DNA of 64,000 nucleotides, taken from NCBI RefSeq assembly GCF_023540835.1, contig NZ_JALKCU010000001.1:744001-808000 (forward strand), in the 5' to 3' direction. Within the stretch, counting starts at the first letter, position 1. The number at the start of each line of letters is the position of its first letter. Shown piece by piece: positions 55,119 to 64,000 of this stretch. The notes under the pieces are model-generated. The model did no database searches. It saw only the letters and a program-made list of their open reading frames with translations, and had not been told where the DNA came from. The translations under genes and the position numbers were made by a program. The stretch comes from Marivivens geojensis. Lineage in GTDB: Bacteria; Pseudomonadota; Alphaproteobacteria; Rhodobacterales; Rhodobacteraceae.

Positions 55119-55176
55119 TTGCCAGAGCCATGCGGCAGCATTATGGCAGCTATCTCTATGTTATAGCCTCTGGCAA
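55119..55176. promoter_or_regulatory. Long-spaced inverted repeat between the protease and DUF599 genes
   Basis: TTGCCAGAG (55119-55127) and CTCTGGCAA (55168-55176) are exact 9-bp complements 40 bases apart in a divergent promoter region. This could be two half-operators or a looped site. Confidence 0.35.
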
Positions 55177-55205
55177 GAAATCACAGGCGCGCATAGTCTG
55201 GGTAT

Positions 55206-55904
55206 ATGACTTTGATTGATCACCTGACTTTGCTGACATTGGGCGACGGGCTCGCTGCCGCCTTTATTCTAATGGCTTGGGCCACTGTGGGATGGGTGAT
55301 CGAACATCCGCCTGCGGGCCGCCCATCGGTGTCCACGTTGATGGTGTCTTACCGCATGGATTGGATGCAAGCGTTCGAGGCCCGCGACAACCGTATCTTT
55401 GACGCGCAGATCATGGGCACTTTGCGGCAGGGTACGTCGTTCTTTGCTTCGACTTCGATCCTTGCGATCGGTGGTGTCTTGGCGCTGATCGGGAATACGG
55501 ATCAATTGCGCGGCGTGGCGCAGGAGTTCGCCAATGCCGACGCGCCCGAATTCATCTGGCAACTCAAGCTCGTGCTTGTTGGGTTCTTTCTGACCTTTGC
55601 GTTCTTAAAATTCGTCTGGGCCCACCGTTTGTTCGGCTATTGCGCCGTCGTGATGGGCGCCGTAGGTCGCGCAGGCGAAGAGCGCGGCGCACGCCTTTGG
55701 AAACAAGCGGCAGAGTTGAACATCCGCGCGTCCGTAAATTTTACCCGTGGCCTACGAGCTATGTATTTCGCACTGGGGGCTTTGGGCTGGCTCGTTGGAC
55801 CGATTGCCTTGGCTGTGACCACAATCGGCATCACTTATCTCTTGTGGAGCCGTGAGTTCAGCTCTGCCCCTCGCGAAATTCTACTGGAAAAGAACGGCGA
55901 TTAA
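55206..55904 (+). CDS. DUF599 membrane protein
   Basis: 232 aa with about four membrane helices (near residues 8-28, 78-98, 115-135 and 185-212). MVSYRMDWMQAFEARDNRIFDAQIMGTL-type sequence between helices 1 and 2 is characteristic of DUF599. Function unknown. Its stop overlaps that of the convergent vWA/amidotransferase-like gene by 4 bases. Confidence 0.82.
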   Translation: MTLIDHLTLLTLGDGLAAAFILMAWATVGWVIEHPPAGRPSVSTLMVSYRMDWMQAFEARDNRIFDAQIMGTLRQGTSFFASTSILAIGGVLALIGNTDQLRGVAQEFANADAPEFIWQLKLVLVGFFLTFAFLKFVWAHRLFGYCAVVMGAVGRAGEERGARLWKQAAELNIRASVNFTRGLRAMYFALGALGWLVGPIALAVTTIGITYLLWSREFSSAPREILLEKNGD

Positions 55905-57967
55905 CGCCGCCCTTCACGTAGCCACGCGGCAAGGATCAGAACCGCCGCCAGCATCAGGAACAACCATGCTGGGACGAGAGGGAAGACCGCGACTTCTGCC
56001 GTGCGATAGGCCCCGCGTGGCGTGATGCCGATCCAACCATTGCCTGCCGCCACGCGTCCTGCCCGCACTGGGCGAACGTCGAATGTGCCATCCTCCATCC
56101 GCAAGCTGCCGCCACCTGTAGCTTCGATCAGGGGGGCGATAACGGTTTCGGTTGCGATGGTTTCTTCGAATTCTTTGGGGGCGGCAGGGCCAGCGGCAAT
56201 GACTGTTTCCTGATCGCCTTCACGAATGCGGTATAGCCCCATTTCGACCGCACCAAAGCTGGTTTCAAACCGACCAGGAGCCGTCTGCGTGAGGCTCATC
56301 TGAACCTCTGTTCCATCAGGTGCGATAACCGTGGCACTGCCGACCGTATCGCCCAAGGTGCGCCGTATGATGCGGATCGATTGACCTGTGACCTCAGCCC
56401 AGAGTGCTTCTTCTTCGAGCTCGGGTTCCTTCATCATCCAATGTGCCAGACGGCGCAGCAGTTCGAGCTGTGGACCACCGCCCTCAACTCCACGATCCCA
56501 GAGCCATGATTGATCCGAGGTCAGCAAGGCGACACGCCCATCGCCCACACGGTTCAGCACCAAAAGCGGACGATCATCGGGGCCTGTCATGACGACTTCG
56601 GCGTCGGGCGTGGGCACCACGTCCATCAGCCTAAACCAACGACCCCAGCCCGCCGATCCATCCTCACGGCGGTCGGTGTAATCCTCTAGCCCCTCGGTCA
56701 CAGGGTGCCGCTGGCCTAGGTCGGATACGGTCGGAACAAAGCCTTCTTCGATCACGCGTGCAGTAGGTGCGCCAGGGATCACATCGCCCAAGGCGCTGCG
56801 GTAGATGCTATCTGCGGTTCCAAACTCTGGCCCGGAGGACACCAAGAGCGCGCCGCCCTGTTCCACGTAATTCGTTATGTTTTCATAGTAGGCATTCGGC
56901 AGAATGCCGCGCCGCCGATAGCGGTCAAAGATGATCAAGTCGAAATCGTCGATCTTTTCGAGGAACAATTCGCGGGTCGGGAAGGCGATTAGCGATAGCT
57001 CGTCCACGGGCACGCCGTCTTGTTTCTCTGGTGGACGTAGAATGGTGAAATGGACCAGATCCACGGCGCTGTCCGATTTCAGCAGGTTCCGCCACGTCCG
57101 TTCGCCTGCATGAGGTTCGCCAGAGATCAGCAAAACGCGCAACCGATCCCGCACGCCGTTGATTTGCACCACGGCAGCATTGTTGCGGTCGGTCAGTTCG
57201 TTCGGATCTGCAGCAGTCGCGAATTGTAGAACGTTCATTCCGCCATGCGGCAGCGTGATCGGCAGGTCAATATCTTGGCCCAAGGGCACGTCAAACCGCA
57301 TCGGCACGCCGCCATCAATCGCGATTGTCAGTGGCGCGAGACCAGCGTTCGTCGGCGCGTTGCCCTGATCTTCGATCCTTAGGGTGAGCGAAACAGGTTC
57401 GCCGATGATGGCAAAGGCAGGGGCGTTGCGCACGATCAGGCGGCGGTCCCAATCGGTGGCTTTGCCCGACTGCAACAGATGCACGGGCGCAGGCACGGTG
57501 GGCATTCGGTCCATGTCGTGGATGCGCCCATCGGACAGCACCACAACGCCCGCAATCCGCCCAGATGGTTCCTCGGCCAAGGCTTCGGTCAGGGCGGTCA
57601 TAGCGCGGGTGCCTGTGTCACCTGTCCCATCTGGTACGGTGATTTCACGCAATTCGGTATTGGCAAAACCCGCCACCTCGCGCCGCAAATTCGCCAGTGC
57701 ATCAGCAGTTTGGCTCGGTCGGTCGCTGACGGATTGGCTCGCACTATCATCGACTACCGCGATCACGATGTCAGAGAGAGCCTCGCGGTTTTCGCGTTGT
57801 AGGGCAGGGTTCGCCAGAGCGATCAGCAACGCCACAGCCGCCAATCCGCGCAGCCACCAGCCACGTAATCCGCGCCAAAGCGACAGGCCAATCGCCGCCG
57901 CGCTCAGCGCTGCAATCGCCCATATGAACGGCCACCCGATCAGCGGATCAAACACAACACCCGTCAT
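55901..57967 (-). CDS. Membrane protein with vWA-like and glutamine-amidotransferase-like regions
   Basis: 688 aa, last gene of the MoxR operon. Two helices at the N-terminus (about 10-30 and 37-55) and one at the C-terminus (665-685) anchor a large periplasmic part. VVDDSASQS at about residue 70 has the DxSxS pattern of a vWA metal site, with VVLSDGR further on. A GATase1-like fold is suggested by LIIFDRYRRRGILPN and GGALLVSSGPEFG near 350-400, but no catalytic Cys-His pair is seen. Function unknown. Its ATG overlaps the stop of the DUF4159 gene. Confidence 0.78.
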   Translation of the reverse strand: MTGVVFDPLIGWPFIWAIAALSAAAIGLSLWRGLRGWWLRGLAAVALLIALANPALQRENREALSDIVIAVVDDSASQSVSDRPSQTADALANLRREVAGFANTELREITVPDGTGDTGTRAMTALTEALAEEPSGRIAGVVVLSDGRIHDMDRMPTVPAPVHLLQSGKATDWDRRLIVRNAPAFAIIGEPVSLTLRIEDQGNAPTNAGLAPLTIAIDGGVPMRFDVPLGQDIDLPITLPHGGMNVLQFATAADPNELTDRNNAAVVQINGVRDRLRVLLISGEPHAGERTWRNLLKSDSAVDLVHFTILRPPEKQDGVPVDELSLIAFPTRELFLEKIDDFDLIIFDRYRRRGILPNAYYENITNYVEQGGALLVSSGPEFGTADSIYRSALGDVIPGAPTARVIEEGFVPTVSDLGQRHPVTEGLEDYTDRREDGSAGWGRWFRLMDVVPTPDAEVVMTGPDDRPLLVLNRVGDGRVALLTSDQSWLWDRGVEGGGPQLELLRRLAHWMMKEPELEEEALWAEVTGQSIRIIRRTLGDTVGSATVIAPDGTEVQMSLTQTAPGRFETSFGAVEMGLYRIREGDQETVIAAGPAAPKEFEETIATETVIAPLIEATGGGSLRMEDGTFDVRPVRAGRVAAGNGWIGITPRGAYRTAEVAVFPLVPAWLFLMLAAVLILAAWLREGRR

Positions 57968-60717
57968 TGGCCCAACCTATCGAGTAGCGCAGGTACGTGG
58001 ACCTGATCCGATTTATAATTGCCCGTCAGCACATGCATCACGAGGTTTACGCCGAACCGATAAGCGATCTCGCGTTGGCGTTCGCCAGCCATACCGCGCC
58101 CAACAGGGAGCAAGCGGCGCCCCGCTTCATCCATCGCCCAAGCCGACGCCCAATCGTTGCCGCCGATCACCACGGGCGTGACCCCATCGTTAAGGTTGCG
58201 GAACGGCATACCGTCGATCTGTTCTGCGTCAGGCGGCGAGGCTTCGACCCAGACCTCGGGCGAATTATAGCGACCTGGGAAGTCTTGGAGCAGGTAGAAG
58301 GTCCGCGTCAGAACGTGGTCTTCGGGGATCGGTTCAATGGGTGGAATGTCGAGCCCAGCCGCAATCGCCTGCAGTTTGCGTGCCTCAGGGGTGGAGGTGC
58401 CATATTGCGCCACATCGCCGTCACGCGTGTCAAAGAGGATCATCCCGCCGCTGCGCAAATAGCGGTTCAGTTTCGCATAGGCTTCGCGGCTGGGCATAGG
58501 TTGGTTGGGGGTGATCGGCCAGTAGAGCAGTGGAAAGAACGACAGTTCATCCATCTCGATGTTCACGCCGATCGGGTTTGCGGGTTCAATCGATGTCCGC
58601 CGATAGAGCGTGTCTGAAAGCCCATAAAGGCCCGCGTAAGAGATATCATCAATCGCCTGATCGCCCGTGATGACATAGGCCAACACCACGTCCGAGGTCG
58701 CCGCGATGGCAAAACTGTCATCCTGCGCCATGCCGTCCCGTGGCATCAGGCCGAGCGCGATCAGCCCGAGCAGCATCGCTCGTGCGCCGCGTAGACGCCC
58801 CGAGAGGGACAGTGATGCAATGATATCAGCCATCAAAACCAGCAGCGCAGCAAAGAGCAACGCCCCCTTGAGCGGGGTCGTCGTCGCATCGCGCGTGCCC
58901 TCAACCGTGATCCCAGCGGGCCATGTTGCGGGGGTAAGTGTGCTGTCCTGAGTCAACACATTCACGGCCAAGGCGCGGTCTTCGCCGCTATACAAACCAG
59001 GGTGGAGGTCTGCGCCAACGGTACCTTCGGCAATGCGTTCACCGCTGACGCCCGCTAGCGTTTCCGCATCCCGCAACGTGCCCGTGGCGTTCAGAACCCG
59101 CTCTGGCATCCATGTGGTGCCTGCGAGGTCGTCCAATGTCGGTTGCGAGGGCCGCGTCGATACCGCCAGCCGTTCGAGCATCTGAACAAAGAGGCCAGAG
59201 AGCGGCAGGTTCGACCATTCCGCATTGGCGGTGACGTGGAACAGGACGATCTGTCCCGCCCCCAATTCCGCCCGCGTCACAAGCGGGGTGCCATCGGTTA
59301 GTTGCGCAATCACACGCTCTGCAAGGGTTGGATCGGGTTGGGCCACGACCTGCGATGTCACCTCTACATCGTCAGGCACGGTGAGCCCCGCAAAGGGCGA
59401 GGTCGCCGCAAAGGTATCGAGCGTTTTGGGCGCGCCCCAGCTCATCGTGCCGCCGACGCTGCGTCCACCTGACCGTAGGCGCACAGGCATCAACGGATCC
59501 TCCTCTAGCTGCGATAGATCCGCCGCAGCCATCCGTGGCCCTGCGAACCGCACCAATAGCCCGCCGTTTTCGACCCAAGCGGTGATCGCCTCGGATTCCA
59601 GCGGGGACAGCGTCGCCACATCGGCGAGGATGATCACGTCGGGATTGGCGGGGATCACGTCACCGAGCGGTAGTTCGAGGAGATCCGCATTTTCCGCAAG
59701 CGCTTCGCGGAGATAATGAAGGGGAGAAAGCAGTTCCAACCCCTCGCGGGATGCCCCGCCAGAAATCAGCGCCACCTCGCGCCGTTTCAGGCTATCGTCA
59801 GTCAGCGTAACTGCGCCCGCCGTGGATTGGCCGATCAGTTCAAACCGCGTCACCCGATTGCGCAATTCTGGCGGCAGGTCAAAGGTGACGGAGGCCTCAA
59901 CAGCTTCAGTGGCAAAGGTCACAGGCTGCGTGGCAAGTTGACGTTCGATGCCTGATGGGTCGAGGCCGATTGCGGCGACCGATAGCTCAACTTCTACACC
60001 CGACAGGCTACGCAGGGCGGTCAGCGTGACTTTTCCATCCGCAAATTCGGCTGGGCTCAGTGCATAGACGGGACGTGCGGTTTCGAACACGCGCAGATCG
60101 CCGTGGGATTGGAATGCAGTGACGAGGTCAGCCCGCGTGTCGCGGCCCAGCCCATCGGATAGCCAATTGGTGTCGAACGATCCCTCTAATCCCGCGATCC
60201 ATGCGGTGAGGTCGTTCATCGATGGCTCCCACGGGTTCGGCGTCAGCCCTGCAACTGTTCGCCCAACGGCATCCGCCGATTGAAACGCAATACCATCCGC
60301 AGGCAAATCGGTCAGCGATACGACGGCGACCGTGCGCCCTTGCCGTCCTGCGGTCGCCACCATCGCGTCGATACGGTCCAGCCGCGTCGCCCAATCCCGC
60401 GCACTCGCCCAACTGCCGTCCGTGACGATTAACAATGGGCCAGCGCCGCTGTCGGTTTGTTGCGGGTTCAACACCGGACCCGCAAAGCCGATAATCATCG
60501 CCGCTACTGCCAAAGACCGCAAAAGCAACAGCCACCACGGTGTGCGGTCCGTCTGAACCTCATTGTCCGATAGCCCGAGGAGGAGCGCCACCCCAGGGAA
60601 ACGGCGGCGGATCGGGGCAGGGGGCACAGCACGGAGCAAGATCCATAAGATCGGGAGCGCGACCAGCGCGATCAAAAGCCAAGGGGCTGCAAAACCTATG
60701 GGGCCGAGTTGGAACAT
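57964..60717 (-). CDS. BatA/DUF4159 membrane protein
   Basis: 917 aa. The N-terminus (GPIGFAAPWLLIALVALPIL) is the BatA-type opening with two helices by residue 80. A degenerate vWA-like strand follows (LLIVTDGSWAS). Helices near 620-665 lead to the C-terminal DUF4159 domain from about 690, with LAYVITGD, MDELSFFPLLYWP and GGMILFDTRDGD. The DUF4159 part looks like an inactive amidotransferase fold. Part of the MoxR/DUF58 system; its task is unknown. Confidence 0.85.
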   Translation of the reverse strand: MFQLGPIGFAAPWLLIALVALPILWILLRAVPPAPIRRRFPGVALLLGLSDNEVQTDRTPWWLLLLRSLAVAAMIIGFAGPVLNPQQTDSGAGPLLIVTDGSWASARDWATRLDRIDAMVATAGRQGRTVAVVSLTDLPADGIAFQSADAVGRTVAGLTPNPWEPSMNDLTAWIAGLEGSFDTNWLSDGLGRDTRADLVTAFQSHGDLRVFETARPVYALSPAEFADGKVTLTALRSLSGVEVELSVAAIGLDPSGIERQLATQPVTFATEAVEASVTFDLPPELRNRVTRFELIGQSTAGAVTLTDDSLKRREVALISGGASREGLELLSPLHYLREALAENADLLELPLGDVIPANPDVIILADVATLSPLESEAITAWVENGGLLVRFAGPRMAAADLSQLEEDPLMPVRLRSGGRSVGGTMSWGAPKTLDTFAATSPFAGLTVPDDVEVTSQVVAQPDPTLAERVIAQLTDGTPLVTRAELGAGQIVLFHVTANAEWSNLPLSGLFVQMLERLAVSTRPSQPTLDDLAGTTWMPERVLNATGTLRDAETLAGVSGERIAEGTVGADLHPGLYSGEDRALAVNVLTQDSTLTPATWPAGITVEGTRDATTTPLKGALLFAALLVLMADIIASLSLSGRLRGARAMLLGLIALGLMPRDGMAQDDSFAIAATSDVVLAYVITGDQAIDDISYAGLYGLSDTLYRRTSIEPANPIGVNIEMDELSFFPLLYWPITPNQPMPSREAYAKLNRYLRSGGMILFDTRDGDVAQYGTSTPEARKLQAIAAGLDIPPIEPIPEDHVLTRTFYLLQDFPGRYNSPEVWVEASPPDAEQIDGMPFRNLNDGVTPVVIGGNDWASAWAMDEAGRRLLPVGRGMAGERQREIAYRFGVNLVMHVLTGNYKSDQVHVPALLDRLGQ

Positions 60718-60719
60718 GC

Positions 60720-61583
60720 CTATCTACGCTCCATCGCGCCGTAGAGCCAAAGAAGGGCCGAGGCCGCGCTTTGACCTGTGTGATGCGTGTGAAACTGCCA
60801 TCCCGCCACACGGGCCAGATGCGCCAGCCGATCTTTGCGTGTGGCGAGCCGTTCGAGGTAGCGTTCCTTTAGATCGCCCGCTTTTTGCGTTTCATGGGTC
60901 AGGCTACCGCCCATCGACTGAAACACCGTTCGTCCGTCAAATGGAAAGGCCTCTTCTTGCGGGTCGAGCACCTGAAGGATCGCGCCGCCGATACCACGAT
61001 CCGCTGCTCGCAACATCGCGTCCTCGACGCCTGCGATGTCCCCCATAAAGTCAGAGACAAAGAGAGCGCGGGAATGGGGTAACATCCCGTCGGTGTCTGG
61101 GCTGCCGTAGTCGTCGGTCGATTGTTCCGCCAACAGCTCTGCCAGATGCAGCGCCTGCGCTTCACCGCGTTTCGGCGGGAGCCGTAGCCCCGTTAGACCC
61201 ACCCGCTCGCCCCCCCGTAACAGAAGGATCGCGAGGGACAGGGCCAGTACACTCGCGCGGTGGGCCTTGGTCTCATCGCCCGAGGTGAACGACATCGACG
61301 CCGCGCGATCGACCCAAAGGATCACCGACTGCGCGATTTGCCATTCCTTGTCCTGAATAAATGCCGTGTCGGATCGTGCCGACCGTCGCCAGTCGATCAG
61401 ACGTGCCTCATCGTGGGGCTGCGCTGGGCGGTATTGCCAAAATGTATCGCCCAGACCGGCGCGCCGCCGACCGTGATCGCCGAGAATAACAGTGGTCGCC
61501 AAATGCTCTGCCTGCGCGAGAAGCGCAGGAAGCGGGGCCGCTAAACGCTCTGCCCCAGCACGCAAGGCAAGCGCATCACTCAC
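60720..61583 (-). CDS. DUF58 domain protein
   Basis: 287 aa. The signature DUF58 stretch is RLIDWRRSARSDTAFIQDKEW (shortened here to the core WRRSARSDT), followed by a degenerate vWA strand VDRAASMSF. Soluble or peripheral. The start is GTG at 61581-61583, overlapping the MoxR stop (GTGA). In known MoxR systems the DUF58 protein is the partner the ATPase acts on. Confidence 0.9.
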   Translation of the reverse strand: MSDALALRAGAERLAAPLPALLAQAEHLATTVILGDHGRRRAGLGDTFWQYRPAQPHDEARLIDWRRSARSDTAFIQDKEWQIAQSVILWVDRAASMSFTSGDETKAHRASVLALSLAILLLRGGERVGLTGLRLPPKRGEAQALHLAELLAEQSTDDYGSPDTDGMLPHSRALFVSDFMGDIAGVEDAMLRAADRGIGGAILQVLDPQEEAFPFDGRTVFQSMGGSLTHETQKAGDLKERYLERLATRKDRLAHLARVAGWQFHTHHTGQSAASALLWLYGAMERR

Positions 61584-62584
61584 GCGGCTGCCTCAACCTT
61601 GGTGATCTGGGCGGAGACTGTGTCGATGATCGACGTGAGGTTTTCACCCCGCGCCCGTGCAGCAAAGGACAATGCCATACGGTGCGATAGAACAGGGGCC
61701 GCCAGCGCGCGCACGTCTTCGGGCGATGGGGCGAGGCGCCCGTTCATCAGCGCCTCTGCCCGTGCGCAAAGCATCAACGCCTGCGCCGCACGAGGACCCG
61801 GCCCCCAAGCTACGTTTTGACGGATCACGTCAGGAGCATCCGCGTCAGGACGGCAGGCCCGCACCAGATCGAGGATCATTTCGACGATGTTTTCACCCAC
61901 GGGCATCCGACGCAGCAACGCTTGGGCCGCGATCAGTTCATCTGCGGTAAAGACGGCATGGGCCACATCTTCGGTCGCGCCTGTGGTCGCCAGTAGGATT
62001 TCTCGCTCCACATCGCGGGTCGGGTAGGGCACGTCGATCTGCAACAGAAAACGGTCGAGCTGCGCTTCGGGGAGGGGGTATGTCCCCTCTTGTTCCAACG
62101 GGTTTTGGGTCGCCAGAACGTGGAACGGTTTACCCAAGGGGCGATGCTGTCCCGCGATCGTCACTTCGCGTTCTTGCATCGCTTGCAATAGCGCGGATTG
62201 GGTGCGCGGCGAGGCACGGTTGATCTCGTCCGCCATAAGAAGCTGGCAGAATACGGGGCCTTCAACAAAGCGAAATGCCCGTGTGCCATCCGCCGCCGTT
62301 TCCAGAACTTCGGAGCCGAGGATATCCGCTGGCATCAGGTCAGGCGTGAACTGCACGCGGTTCGCATCCAGCCCCATTACAGTGCCGAGCGTGTTGACCA
62401 AACGCGTTTTGCCGAGCCCAGGAAGGCCGACCAACAACGCGTGTCCGCCAGAGACAAGCGCCGCCAAGGTTAGGTCAACGACCCGCTTTTGTCCGATGAA
62501 TTGTTTGGCGATACTATCCCGCGCCAGAACGAGCTTTTCGCCCAATGCTTCGATTTCGACGACAAGATCGGCGGGTGCTGCCAT
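61580..62584 (-). CDS. MoxR-family AAA+ ATPase
   Basis: 334 aa. Walker A GLPGLGKT, Walker B LLMADEINRA, and sensor 1 LATQNPLEQEGTY, the highly conserved MoxR block. First gene of a four-gene operon with DUF58, BatA/DUF4159 and the vWA/amidotransferase-like protein, all joined by overlaps or a 2-base gap. MoxR ATPases act as chaperones that mature or insert metal into vWA-domain partners; the client here is not known. Confidence 0.92.
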   Translation of the reverse strand: MAAPADLVVEIEALGEKLVLARDSIAKQFIGQKRVVDLTLAALVSGGHALLVGLPGLGKTRLVNTLGTVMGLDANRVQFTPDLMPADILGSEVLETAADGTRAFRFVEGPVFCQLLMADEINRASPRTQSALLQAMQEREVTIAGQHRPLGKPFHVLATQNPLEQEGTYPLPEAQLDRFLLQIDVPYPTRDVEREILLATTGATEDVAHAVFTADELIAAQALLRRMPVGENIVEMILDLVRACRPDADAPDVIRQNVAWGPGPRAAQALMLCARAEALMNGRLAPSPEDVRALAAPVLSHRMALSFAARARGENLTSIIDTVSAQITKVEAAA

Positions 62585-62653
62585 GACAATGCTCCTCGGT
62601 CACACTATGTTCCTAAAGAACCAGATATCACCCCTGATCCCAATGGGAAAAAC

Positions 62654-63217
62654 ATGACTACACAAAAGAATGTTACCCCGTCGGCGGAAAGTCTCGCTTC
62701 TGCTGCGAAAGCTGCCTCAAAAAAGGGCCCGCCGCCTGTCGAAAAATGGAACCCGCCGTTTTGCGGGGATATCGATATGCGGATCGCCCGTGACGGGACA
62801 TGGTTTTATTTGGGCACGCCGATTGGCCGTAAACCGCTGGTCAAATTGTTCTCGTCTATCATTCGCAAGGATGGCGACGATTATTTCCTCGTCACGCCCG
62901 TCGAAAAGGTCGGGATCATTGTCGACGACGCGCCATTCGTGGCGATTGATTTTGAGGTGACAGAGGACGGGCTAGAATTCGTGACCAATGTCGATGATGT
63001 TGTGACCGCAGGCCCTGACCATCCGATCCGTGTCGAACGCGACCCTGAAACGGGCGAGCCGTCCCCCTACGTACTGATCCGCCGTAACCTCTGGGCGCTG
63101 ATCGACCGCAAGTCTTTCTACCGCCTCGTTGATCTGGGTGAGATTGAGGGCGAAATGTTTGGCGTTCGGTCGATGGATACATTTTTTGGAATCATCCCCG
63201 CAGCCGAGCTGGACTAG
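62654..63217 (+). CDS. DUF1285 protein
   Basis: 187 aa, start ATG 62654 after GGGAAAAAC. NPPFCGDIDMRIARDGTWFYLGTPIGRKPLVKLFSSI is the DUF1285 opening (core GDIDMRIARDG), and VEKVGIIVDDAPFVA follows. Cytoplasmic, unknown function; known structures form beta-rich domains. It is divergent from the MoxR operon and often found beside it. Confidence 0.88.
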   Translation: MTTQKNVTPSAESLASAAKAASKKGPPPVEKWNPPFCGDIDMRIARDGTWFYLGTPIGRKPLVKLFSSIIRKDGDDYFLVTPVEKVGIIVDDAPFVAIDFEVTEDGLEFVTNVDDVVTAGPDHPIRVERDPETGEPSPYVLIRRNLWALIDRKSFYRLVDLGEIEGEMFGVRSMDTFFGIIPAAELD

Positions 63218-63269
63218 TCTAGGTCGCAGTTCAGGGAACGAATGTCGCTTATGATAAACAGCGGTGAAC

Positions 63270-63333
63270 GTCAGGAAATTTCTGACCGTTAGCGGTGTCG
63301 TAAATGACGTTTCAGTCTGGAAAATGACGTTTC
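63270..63333. promoter_or_regulatory. Operator-like repeats upstream of purU
   Basis: GTCAG-N7-CTGAC (63270-63286, centre AAATTT) is an inverted repeat. After it come two exact direct copies of AAATGACGTTTC (63302-63313 and 63322-63333), 20 bases apart, about two helical turns. The AGCGGTG word is also duplicated around the inverted repeat. This is a likely binding region for a regulator of purU. Confidence 0.5.
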
Positions 63334-63395
63334 GCGCACCTTTCCACAGTGCATTTGGCGTGTATGACCGCATTAAATCCAACGCGGAGTCCTCC

Positions 63396-64000
63396 ATGTC
63401 CAAATACGCCCTCACAGTGACCTGCCAATCCACCCGTGGGATTGTTGCTGCAGTCGCAAATTACATGGCCGATACTGGCTGTAACATCACTGACGCATCG
63501 CAGTTCGACGACGCTGGCACGGGTCAGTTCTTCATGCGCGTCAGCTTTACCTCGGAAAAGGGCATGTCGCTTGCCGATCTGAACGCTGGCATGGCTGCGA
63601 CGGCTGAAAAGTTCGGCATGGACTACGCGTTCCACGATGAGTCCGTCAAAATGAAAGTCGTGATCATGGTGTCCCGTTTCGGTCACTGCTTGAACGACCT
63701 GCTTTACCGCTGGAAAATCGGCGCGCTGCCGATCGATATCGTTGCGGTGATTTCGAACCACATGGATTACCAGAAGGTCGTTGTGAACCACGACCTGCCG
63801 TTCCACTGCATCAAAGTGACCAAAGAGAACAAACCGCAGGCAGAAGCCGCGATCATGCAGGTTGTCGAAGACACCGAAGCCGAACTGATCGTTCTGGCTC
63901 GCTACATGCAGGTCCTTTCGGATGATCTCTGCACAAAGATGTCTGGCAAGATCATCAACATTCACCACTCGTTCCTGCCGTCCTTCAAAGGCGCGAACCC
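63396..64000 (+). CDS. purU: Formyltetrahydrofolate deformylase, partial (3' end beyond window)
   Basis: The first 201 residues, start ATG 63396. It hydrolyses 10-formyl-THF to formate and THF, balancing the one-carbon pool and feeding purine synthesis. An N-terminal ACT domain (TCQSTRGIVAAVANYMADTG) precedes the formyltransferase fold, which has VSRFGHCLNDLLYR, VISNH and the catalytic INIHHSFLPSF region at the window edge. An unusually repeat-rich upstream region suggests regulated expression. Confidence 0.95.
   Translation, partial: MSKYALTVTCQSTRGIVAAVANYMADTGCNITDASQFDDAGTGQFFMRVSFTSEKGMSLADLNAGMAATAEKFGMDYAFHDESVKMKVVIMVSRFGHCLNDLLYRWKIGALPIDIVAVISNHMDYQKVVVNHDLPFHCIKVTKENKPQAEAAIMQVVEDTEAELIVLARYMQVLSDDLCTKMSGKIINIHHSFLPSFKGAN

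Overview
The window looks like chromosomal DNA from an alphaproteobacterium of the Rhodobacterales (Roseobacter group). The evidence is the moderately GC-rich, tightly packed sequence, the gene content (secG-pyrG, rpmB, hflK-hflC-DUF2065, PCu(A)C copper chaperone, MoxR/DUF58/DUF4159 cluster, DUF2842, DUF599, DUF1285) and several unnamed proteins of a kind I know from that group. It is almost entirely housekeeping and metabolic. I see no insertion sequence, prophage, CRISPR array, rRNA or tRNA. No gap between genes exceeds about 270 bases. Genes run off both ends: an MBL-fold hydrolase at the left and purU at the right.

1-9 kb: Tat-exported MBL hydrolase (partial), gltX, an MFS transporter, a copper chaperone with a small Cys-motif partner, rpmB with a structured leader, an alpha/beta hydrolase overlapping meaB, a small secreted protein and a DegT-type PLP aminotransferase. 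8.7-17.2 kb is a minus-strand nitrogen and polyamine region. A polar amino-acid type ABC transporter (ATPase, binding protein, two permeases) is followed by two glutamine-synthetase-like (PuuA-type) genes, a class I amidotransferase, an unrecognised 75-aa ORF and a PuuB-like FAD oxidoreductase. Most of these genes are coupled by 1-4 base overlaps. Two palindromes sharing a TTGATC half-site lie upstream.

17-30 kb: TerB-like protein, rlmJ, pyrG, secG, purA, DUF2842, a 655-aa acidic protein of unknown role, thiamine pyrophosphokinase, an EamA transporter, sdaA, a glutathione transferase, rpiA and glutathione reductase. 30.9-34.8 kb is a membrane/periplasm quality-control block (hflK, hflC, DUF2065, a Do-type protease) behind a near-consensus heat-shock promoter. 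35-46 kb: a peptidoglycan-binding lipoprotein, a [2Fe-2S] ferredoxin, an FG-GAP protein, cobS and cobT, a CPA2 antiporter, an 858-aa single-pass protein with GspL-like and GspC/PilP-like ends, a SIMPL protein and metY.

45-64 kb: a sulfotransferase divergent from a Branch-type glycosyltransferase, HIT protein, modA, an ABC-2 type ATPase, a CHCC zinc-finger protein, polA, hsp20 (heat-shock promoter plus a ROSE-like RNA thermometer), a trypsin-like protease, DUF599, the four-gene MoxR/DUF58/DUF4159/vWA-amidotransferase-like operon, DUF1285 and the start of purU.

The most interesting non-coding signals are: the ROSE-like element before hsp20; two near-identical sigma-32 promoters; a dispersed two-hairpin repeat found after pyrG and after polA, whose second hairpin covaries; the nested rpmB leader; and tandem repeats upstream of purU. 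All structural and functional calls come from reading the sequence; no database search was run.
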